Source: Dokdonella_A sp040002595 (GTDB lineage: Bacteria > Pseudomonadota > Gammaproteobacteria > Xanthomonadales > Rhodanobacteraceae). Taken from it: 10,176 bases of DNA. The position numbers were made by a program, and so were the translations under genes. Positions 5,230 through 10,176 of the stretch are shown piece after piece. Numbering within the stretch: the stretch's first letter is position 1; each line of letters opens with the position of its first letter. Location of the stretch: assembly GCA_040002595.1 (NCBI GenBank), contig JBDUED010000080.1, forward strand, positions 1 to 10,176, given 5' to 3'. The notes below the pieces were generated by a model. The model made no database searches. It saw only the letters and a list, made by a program, of their open reading frames with translations, and was not told where the DNA came from.

Positions 5230-7557
5230 ATGACCAACCTGAGCCTCCCGTTCCAGATTCCCGGTTATCGGATCATGCGCAGGCTTGGCCTCGGCGGCAT
5301 GGCGACCGTGTATTTGGCAATGCAGGAATCGCTGCGTCGGCCGGTTGCAGTGAAGGTGCTGGCCAGCGAACGCGCGCCGAGCGACGAGCTGGTGCGTCGT
5401 TTTGAATACGAAGCGCGCACGATCGCGCGGCTCGATCATCCCCACATCGTCAGCATCTACGACGTCGGACGCACGTCGACCGGCCAGATATATTACACAA
5501 TGCCATTTTTCCCCAATGGCGACCTGGCCGGACGCAATCTGCGTGATGATCCGCAACGTATTCTCGAGGTGTTGCGCGCGCTGGTCGAAGCGCTCGGTTG
5601 CGCGCACGATCTTGGCATCGTGCATCGCGACGTGAAACCGGAAAACGTGCTGTTCGACAAACTCGACCGTCCGCTACTGGCCGATTTCGGTATTGCCTAC
5701 AGCGCCGACCATCAGCCGCGCGTGACACGCGAGGGCGCGACGATCGGTTCGTCCGGCTACATGAGCCCGGAACAGGCGCGTGGCCAGCCGATCGACGGGC
5801 GTTCCGATTTCTACAGCCTCGGCGTGGTCTGTTATGAAATGCTGACCGGTGAAATGCCGTTCGAGGGCGCCGACGCGCTTGCCGTCGCGTTGGCGCATAT
5901 CGAACAACCCGTGCCTCGCCTGCCGGTAACGCGGCGCGGCTGGCAGCCGTTGATCGACAAATCGCTGGCCAAACACCCAGAGGAACGTTTCCAGAGCGCG
6001 CAGGAGTGGCTCGCGGCAATCGACGTGGTCGAGAAACGGATGCGCATGCCGGCACAATCGGGCGCGGCAAAATGGGCGCGCACCGCGGTCGAGCGCACCG
6101 TCGCGATTCCGCGCCGCCGGCGTGCGCTGGCGCTGCTGGTCGTGATCGGACTCGCGTTCGTCGGCTTGCTCGCGTTGCTCCCGCATGTGCCTGAGCGCGC
6201 CACACCCGCCAATGCCGACGCGTTCGCGCCAGTACAGGAACCGCTTGCAAACCCCCCGATAGCGCCGTTCGCGTCAGCCATTGCAACGAATGTCGTCGCT
6301 GGCGTCGAGGTCAGTCCGGGTGCGGCGGCATCCGCTGCTGCGATGCCCGATCCGTCAAAGATGCAGGCCATCGTGCGGGCCGATCATCTGGAACAGGCCG
6401 GAAACCTGATCGCAATCGGGCATCTGGCCACGCCGGCCGGCAACAATGCGGCCGATCACTACCTTGCGATCCTGACTGTCGAGCCGCGCCAGCGCGATGC
6501 GCTCAAGGGCGTTACGCGCATCCTCGACATTCTTGCGACCCGTGCAGCCAAGGCCATCACCCAGGACAACATTCCTGCTGCACTGGGTGCGGCAAGCGAA
6601 GGTGCCGAGCTTGCGACGCGTGCAAAACTCACATCGACTCCGGCATTTGCGAGCTTCGTCGCCCCGATACACCGCGCCATCGAGGCCCGGCGCGCACGTG
6701 TGCACGATGCGCTGGACATTGCGTCGATCCAGCCGCTCGCCGCGTTGTTGCCGGTGCTGGCAAAAATCGATGCGACGCAGGCGCGCGCGCTGCAGCGCGA
6801 TCTCGACCGTCCCGCTCATTTGCTGCGCGACGGCGGCACGCTGCGCGATCCGGGCGGACCTCCGCTGGTCATTGTGACGTCAACACGCGCCCTGTCCGGT
6901 CATGTCGATCACGCGTTCGCGGTCGCAATCAACGATGTCAGCCGCGGCGACTATGCGCGCTTCGCCACGGCAACGGGGCGCGCGTCCGCACGCTGCCGCG
7001 AATCGCAACGCTTCTTCGCGCGTTCAAGTGGCCTGTCCTGGCGCACGCCCGGGTTCACTCAAGGTGATGATCACCCGGCCGTCTGCGTGAGCTGGAACGA
7101 CGCCAATGCGTATGCGCAATGGCTCAGCCTGCGCACCGGCGCGCATTACCGCCTGCCGAGCCAGGCCGAATGGCTGCTCGTGGCGCAAGCAGCGGGCGCT
7201 GGAACCGGCTGCGGCAAAGGCAATCTCGCCAGCCATTCGGCCAAGGGCGCGGCATGCGATGATGGTTTCGCGCAGACCGCGCCAAGCGGGCATTTTCCGG
7301 CCAGCGCACCGGGCGTGTACGACATTGCCGGCAATGTCAGCGCATGGATCGACGGATGTGCAAAGGCAGGCAGCGCGAAGAACACGTGCCACGAACACAT
7401 GTTCCGCGGCCTGTCATGGCGCGATGATGCCGATCAGTCCAACCTGGTGCATGCAGACACCAGCGCCGGCGACATCGGTTATGCGACGGTCGGTTTCCGC
7501 GTTGTGCGCGAGCTGCCGCTCGCCAACGCTTCACCCGAAGTGGAAAAAGGGAAATAG
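5230..7557 (+). CDS. Membrane Ser/Thr protein kinase with periplasmic SUMF1/FGE-like domain
   Basis: The product is 775 aa. Residues about 13-275 form a complete Hanks-type kinase: glycine loop GLGGMATV (20-27), Lys42, helix-C Glu61, HRDVKPEN (132-139), DFG (152-154), activation segment TREGATIGSSGYMSPEQ with SPE at 179-181, and DFYSLGVVCYEMLTG. All catalytic residues are intact, so it should be active. A basic stretch and one membrane helix (about 299-318, ALLVVIGLAFVGLLALL) follow, then an Ala/Pro-rich linker and a helical region. Residues about 540-768 form a SUMF1-type domain: VSRGDYARFATATGR, HPAVCVSWNDANAYAQWLS, YRLPSQAEWLLVA, VYDIAGNVSAWIDGC, MFRGLSWRDD, VGFRVVREL. The catalytic cysteines of true formylglycine-generating enzymes are not seen near its end, so it is probably a sensing or binding domain. 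Its six other cysteines could form disulfides in the periplasm. Related kinases such as PknS/PpkA go with type VI secretion, but no such genes are nearby. No ribosome-binding site is evident. Confidence 0.93.
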   Translation: MTNLSLPFQIPGYRIMRRLGLGGMATVYLAMQESLRRPVAVKVLASERAPSDELVRRFEYEARTIARLDHPHIVSIYDVGRTSTGQIYYTMPFFPNGDLAGRNLRDDPQRILEVLRALVEALGCAHDLGIVHRDVKPENVLFDKLDRPLLADFGIAYSADHQPRVTREGATIGSSGYMSPEQARGQPIDGRSDFYSLGVVCYEMLTGEMPFEGADALAVALAHIEQPVPRLPVTRRGWQPLIDKSLAKHPEERFQSAQEWLAAIDVVEKRMRMPAQSGAAKWARTAVERTVAIPRRRRALALLVVIGLAFVGLLALLPHVPERATPANADAFAPVQEPLANPPIAPFASAIATNVVAGVEVSPGAAASAAAMPDPSKMQAIVRADHLEQAGNLIAIGHLATPAGNNAADHYLAILTVEPRQRDALKGVTRILDILATRAAKAITQDNIPAALGAASEGAELATRAKLTSTPAFASFVAPIHRAIEARRARVHDALDIASIQPLAALLPVLAKIDATQARALQRDLDRPAHLLRDGGTLRDPGGPPLVIVTSTRALSGHVDHAFAVAINDVSRGDYARFATATGRASARCRESQRFFARSSGLSWRTPGFTQGDDHPAVCVSWNDANAYAQWLSLRTGAHYRLPSQAEWLLVAQAAGAGTGCGKGNLASHSAKGAACDDGFAQTAPSGHFPASAPGVYDIAGNVSAWIDGCAKAGSAKNTCHEHMFRGLSWRDDADQSNLVHADTSAGDIGYATVGFRVVRELPLANASPEVEKGK

Positions 7558-7786
7558 GGAACCGCAACGCAACAGCTGCCGGTCGCCCGGCGAATCGCCG
7601 GACCCACGTGAGGTACAAACATTAAGCCATACGGGGTGACCGGTCTCCGGCCTGCGACGGAATGACTTAACTTCAATTATCGATCCCGGAAGACACACAG
7701 CATCCTGTTGCACGCCATTCGAACCCGATCCTGCTTGCCCGTTTGCTCCGCTATCCTGCCTGCGCAGCCCTAATCCAGAATCCTTC
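7558..7786. other. Intergenic stretch with hairpins between kinase and DUF502 genes
   Basis: This 229-base gap has no credible gene. It contains a strong hairpin at 7587-7601 (CCGGCG, AAT, CGCCGG), extended by GGT/ACC at 7581-7583 and 7602-7604. It also holds the palindrome GACCGGTC at 7638-7645. On the - strand, 7637-7676 reads GTCATTCCGTCG followed by CAGGCCGGAGACCGG, which recalls the GTCATTCC-type dispersed repeats of proteobacteria (from memory). No T-run follows the hairpin. TATCCT at 7752-7757 is a possible -10 for the DUF502 gene, without a matching -35. Confidence 0.4.
7587..7601 (+). terminator. Hairpin after the kinase gene (possible terminator)
   Basis: A perfect 6-bp GC stem (7587-7592 with 7596-7601) with an AAT loop, 30 bases after the kinase stop. 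There is no T-run, so it is at best an imperfect intrinsic terminator or a 3'-end stabiliser. Confidence 0.3.
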
Positions 7787-8470
7787 ATGCGCCCGCTCTA
7801 TCTCCAGCGTTACCTGCTCACCGGCCTGCTCACGTTCATTCCGATCTGGCTGACCTGGGTGGTGTTCAAATCGATTTTCTCGCTGCTATCGCAGTTCAAC
7901 CTGCCGTGGGTGGCGGCGCTCTTCGATGCACTGGCGAAGGGATTTCCCGACACGCTGGGTCGTCTCAACCAGGGCTGGCTCACGTCGTTGCTTGCGTTCA
8001 TCGTCACCCTGGTGGCGCTATATGCAATGGGCTTTGCCGCAAGCCGCGTGTTGGGACAACGTCTGCTCGACGTTTTCGAACGCCTGATCCAGCGCATCCC
8101 GATCGCACACAGTATCTACGGTGGTGCGAAAAAGCTGATGAGCATCGTGCAAAACAAGCCGAGCGGAACGCAGCGCGTGGTGCTGATCGATTTTCCATCG
8201 CCGCAATTGAAATCGATCGGCTTCGTCACCCGAGTGTTCCGCGACGCTAGCGGTGTCGAGCTTGCCGCCGTCTATGTGCCAACCACCCCAAACCCGACCG
8301 GCGGCTATCTGGAAATCGTGCGCGTCGACCATCTGATCGCGACCGACTGGAGCGTCGATCAGGCGATGGCGTTCATCCTCTCGGCCGGCGCGGCCGGCCC
8401 GGACGTGTTGCCATTTTCGGTGACGCGACCCAGCCTGGATGCCGACGTCATGGACCCGCTGCGGGAATAA
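7787..8470 (+). CDS. DUF502 family membrane protein
   Basis: The product is 227 aa and typical of DUF502 in length and motifs. It starts with LQRYLLTGLLTFIPIWLTW, the conserved first membrane helix (about 10-31), and has a second helix at about 64-86 (WLTSLLAFIVTLVALYAMGF). Family signatures follow: IPIAHSIYGGAKKL (from 104), a soluble domain with VLIDFPSP and IGFVTRVF, VYVPTTPNPTGG (from 163), and an end with DQAMAFILSAGAAGP. Both helices are near the N-terminus, so the soluble part is on one side of the inner membrane. The function is not established for bacteria. No clear ribosome-binding site precedes the ATG; the position of the membrane helix supports this start. It stands alone, convergent with the Sel1-like gene. 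Confidence 0.93.
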   Translation: MRPLYLQRYLLTGLLTFIPIWLTWVVFKSIFSLLSQFNLPWVAALFDALAKGFPDTLGRLNQGWLTSLLAFIVTLVALYAMGFAASRVLGQRLLDVFERLIQRIPIAHSIYGGAKKLMSIVQNKPSGTQRVVLIDFPSPQLKSIGFVTRVFRDASGVELAAVYVPTTPNPTGGYLEIVRVDHLIATDWSVDQAMAFILSAGAAGPDVLPFSVTRPSLDADVMDPLRE

Positions 8471-8498
8471 AAATGGTTGTGTGCGCTCGCGAAACACC

Positions 8499-8537
8499 CG
8501 CCGCGTTCAATCCTTGCAAGCGGCGTTGTCTTGTCTT
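8499..8537 (+). terminator. Candidate terminator between convergent genes
   Basis: CGCCGC (8499-8504) pairs with GCGGCG (8520-8525), with a 15-base loop, followed on the + strand by the T-rich run TTGTCTTGTCTT (8526-8537). It begins 28 bases after the DUF502 stop. The loop is large and the T-run is broken, so efficiency is doubtful. On the other strand the stem is followed by GGGTGTTT, so it could serve both genes. Confidence 0.4.
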
Positions 8538-8569
8538 GCGCCGAGCGCGGTGTCGATATTCCGCAGGAC

Positions 8570-9127
8570 TCAGTGCGGCGCATCGACGACACATCGCTTG
8601 AGCAACAACTGGCTGCCTTGATTTTCGGGCGTGCAGACGATCGAATCGACAATGTGTCCGCCGCGCGAAGCGTTTTTCTGGCAACTCATGTGGGTGGCGA
8701 CCATGCCGTACCGATCGATCGTCGTCTTCGCCAGGCGATCAGCGGTTTCATGTTGCGCCGGCGTCATTGCGCTATCGAGCTTGGCAATGATCGATTGATA
8801 ACCCGGAAAGATGACTTCGGCGGCGACCTTGAGCCATGCGTACCCGACCAGGTCCGCGCGCTGGACGCCTTGCCCGAGCAGATACATGCGTCCAACCGCG
8901 GACTGACTTTCCTTGTCGCCCGCACACGCGCTGCGCTGGAAAAGCTTGAACGCCTCGTCATACTGCTTGGCGCCGTATGCCCTCTTTGCATCGCGCAGCA
9001 TGTCGCGATAGGACGAGGGGAACACGCGCTCGAAATCCGTTGTGGACGAGGTGCTTGCGGCAAGCGCCGGAAACGCAGTTGACGCAACGAGAGCGGCAAG
9101 AATGCCGGCAAAAAGGCTTTTGTGCAT
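8570..9127 (-). CDS. Small exported Sel1-repeat-like protein
   Basis: The product is 185 aa. Residues 1-23 are a Sec signal peptide (KSLFAGILAALVASTAFPALA) with an ALA cut site. The mature part has a Sel1/TPR-like pair of helices: AKRAYGAKQYDEAFKLFQRS (47-66), then AGDKESQSAVGRMYLLGQGV (69-88) and DLVGYAWLKVAAE (92-104). This resembles one degenerate Sel1 repeat, where the signature is A..L...Y..G.GV..D...A..W...AA. The C-terminal region is not recognised but has three cysteines (149, 165, 179), plausible for disulfides in the periplasm. Sel1 repeats usually bind proteins; the partner is unknown. The start at 9127 has GGAG (CTCC at 9134-9137 on +) 6 bases away and the signal peptide follows directly. 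An in-frame start further upstream would bury the signal peptide. Confidence 0.85.
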   Translation of the reverse strand: MHKSLFAGILAALVASTAFPALAASTSSTTDFERVFPSSYRDMLRDAKRAYGAKQYDEAFKLFQRSACAGDKESQSAVGRMYLLGQGVQRADLVGYAWLKVAAEVIFPGYQSIIAKLDSAMTPAQHETADRLAKTTIDRYGMVATHMSCQKNASRGGHIVDSIVCTPENQGSQLLLKRCVVDAPH

Positions 9128-9182
9128 ACGCTGCTCCGTGATCGATGGGATGACCTCGCGCCGTACCGATCGACGCCGGTTG

Positions 9183-9211
9183 ATTCTGCGCAATGTTTGT
9201 CCAAATGTAAA
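9183..9211 (-). promoter_or_regulatory. Sigma70-like promoter of the Sel1-like gene
   Basis: On the - strand, TTTACA (9211-9206; five of six matches to TTGACA), exactly 17 bases, then CAGAAT (9188-9183; four of six matches to TATAAT). Transcription would begin near 9176, about 49 bases before the ATG. It lies in the most AT-rich part of this intergenic region. Confidence 0.5.
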
Positions 9212-9270
9212 AATTCTGCAGACAGCCCTGGCGACGGGTCAATGACCTTCGACACTGGAACGCGACCCGT

Positions 9271-9286
9271 TGGCACGCTACTTTCA
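9271..9286 (+). promoter_or_regulatory. Sigma54-like -24/-12 element upstream of the M13 peptidase
   Basis: TGGCACG (9271-9277), four bases, then TTTCA (9282-9286) follows the sigma54 consensus TGGCACGN4TTGCW with one mismatch. That mismatch falls on the G of the -12 GC, which is normally important, so this may be inactive or chance. It would place the start near 9298, about 100 bases before the ATG. No better sigma70 site was found for this gene. Confidence 0.3.
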
Positions 9287-9401
9287 GTCGTAGACCATCG
9301 CGCAACTGCGCACTCCGTTCCTCATCGCCCGACGCATCGACATCGGACGAGCCGGCTCTTCCTGCACACTTCATCAGAAAACTTCCACCGTGGAGAAACC
9401 C

Positions 9402-10176
9402 ATGTTGCATAAATACCTGCCCCGCTCCCTTGCGCTCGCCATCTGCGTCGCGCTGTCCAGTACCGCCATCGCCGCGACGCAATCCTCATTCGACGTCAAG
9501 GAACTCGACGCCAAGATCAATCCTTGCGGCGATTTCAACGGCTTCGTCAATGCGAAGTGGGTGGCCGCCAATCCAATCCCGGCCGACCGCACGCGCTGGG
9601 GCGCGTTCGACCAGTTGCGCGAGCACAGCCTCGATACGCAACGCCAGATTGCCGAAGCGTCAGCGCGCGACGCGAACAAGGCCAAGACCGGCTCGATCGA
9701 GCAGAAGATAGGCTGGTTCTACCGCTCGGGCATGGCTGAAGGCGCAGTTGAGAAGGCCGGCTGGTCGCCGATCAAGCCGGAGCTCGCAAAGATCGATGCG
9801 CTGAAAACACCCGCCGATATCACCGCCTACATCAACGACAGCTTTTCGCGTGGCCAGAACGGCTTGTTCAACGTCGGCTCCAGTGCTGATTTCAAGAATT
9901 CCAAAATCCAGATTGCCTACGCCTATCAAGGCGGCTTGGGACTTCCAACGGCCGACTACTACAGCAAACCGGATTACGCTGCGTTGCGCACCGCTTATCA
10001 GGCGCATATCGCCAAGGTGCTGGAGCTGACCGGCACGCCGGCCGCCACGGCCAAAGTGGACGCAGATCACGTACTCGCATTCGAGACACGCCTGGCCAAG
10101 GCGTCGCTGCTTCCGGTCGATTTGCGCAAACCGGAAAACCAGTATCACTTCGTCAGCCTCGCCGATGCAGACAAGG
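9402..10176 (+). CDS. Exported M13 family metallopeptidase, neprilysin/PepO type (N-terminal part)
   Basis: The frame is open to the right edge, giving 258 residues of a family usually about 680-720 aa. Residues 1-24 are a Sec signal peptide (SLALAICVALSSTAIA, cut after AIA). Then comes the M13 N-terminal opening: INPCGDFNGFVNAKWVA (39-55), equivalent to the usual DPc.DFy.yvNg.W, followed by IPADRTRWGAFDQLRE. Further family stretches are KIGWFYRSGM, YINDSF, GLGLPTADYY and FETRLAKASL. The zinc site (HExxH and a distant Glu) lies beyond the window, so activity cannot be judged. Members are zinc endopeptidases that cut short peptides, periplasmic or outer-membrane associated in Gram-negatives. 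ATG at 9402 has GGAGA at 9392-9396, 6 bases upstream. It is divergent from the Sel1-like gene. Confidence 0.95.
   Translation, partial: MLHKYLPRSLALAICVALSSTAIAATQSSFDVKELDAKINPCGDFNGFVNAKWVAANPIPADRTRWGAFDQLREHSLDTQRQIAEASARDANKAKTGSIEQKIGWFYRSGMAEGAVEKAGWSPIKPELAKIDALKTPADITAYINDSFSRGQNGLFNVGSSADFKNSKIQIAYAYQGGLGLPTADYYSKPDYAALRTAYQAHIAKVLELTGTPAATAKVDADHVLAFETRLAKASLLPVDLRKPENQYHFVSLADADK

Noticed and set aside
5450..6286. 278-residue open frame on the - strand
   Set aside because: It is antisense to the kinase catalytic domain and very Arg-rich, typical of a frame shadow in GC-rich DNA.
8477..9082. 201-residue open frame on the + strand
   Set aside because: The opposite strand encodes a signal peptide and a Sel1-like repeat with a good ribosome-binding site, so the - strand gene is preferred.

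Overview
This is a GC-rich bacterial chromosomal window holding nine protein-coding genes. The two outer genes are cut by the window edges. The gene content suggests a gammaproteobacterium of the Lysobacterales (Xanthomonadales), probably Rhodanobacteraceae. The clues are a GTGGGAGC-type REP pair, a secreted beta-helix protein ending in an IF..GFD tail, exported M13 and amidohydrolase enzymes, and a kinase fused to a SUMF1-type domain. The taxonomic placement is inference from recalled family distributions, not a search.

Layout. 1-503 (+): C-terminal end of an imidazolonepropionase-like metal-dependent amidohydrolase. 504-696: a hairpin-rich gap with two inverted REP copies. 697-1584 (+): a CnoX/YbbN-type thioredoxin with a helical TPR-like tail. 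1770-3296 (+): an exported right-handed beta-helix 'choice-of-anchor Q' protein behind a good sigma70-like promoter. 3338-3901 (+): a small, poorly characterised protein with a GNAT-like look and a TTG start. 3959-5146 (+): a TIGR03032-family protein. 5230-7557 (+): a membrane-anchored Ser/Thr protein kinase whose periplasmic end is a degenerate SUMF1/FGE-like domain. 7787-8470 (+): a DUF502 two-helix membrane protein. 8570-9127 (-): a small exported Sel1-like protein, convergent with DUF502. 9402-10176 (+): the N-terminal third of an exported M13 (neprilysin/PepO-type) peptidase, divergent from the Sel1-like gene.

Most genes look like independent cell-envelope or proteostasis functions rather than one pathway. 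Five of the nine products are exported or membrane-bound. The tightest run is 1770-5146, with gaps of 41 and 57 bases, which could be one transcript from the promoter at 1698-1726. I see no mobile element, phage gene, CRISPR array, RNA gene or defence system. The parts most worth a second look are the REP pair with a compensatory base-pair change, the orphan kinase-SUMF1 fusion lacking recognisable FGE cysteines, the GNAT-like protein next to the TIGR03032 gene, and the C-terminal tail of the beta-helix protein.
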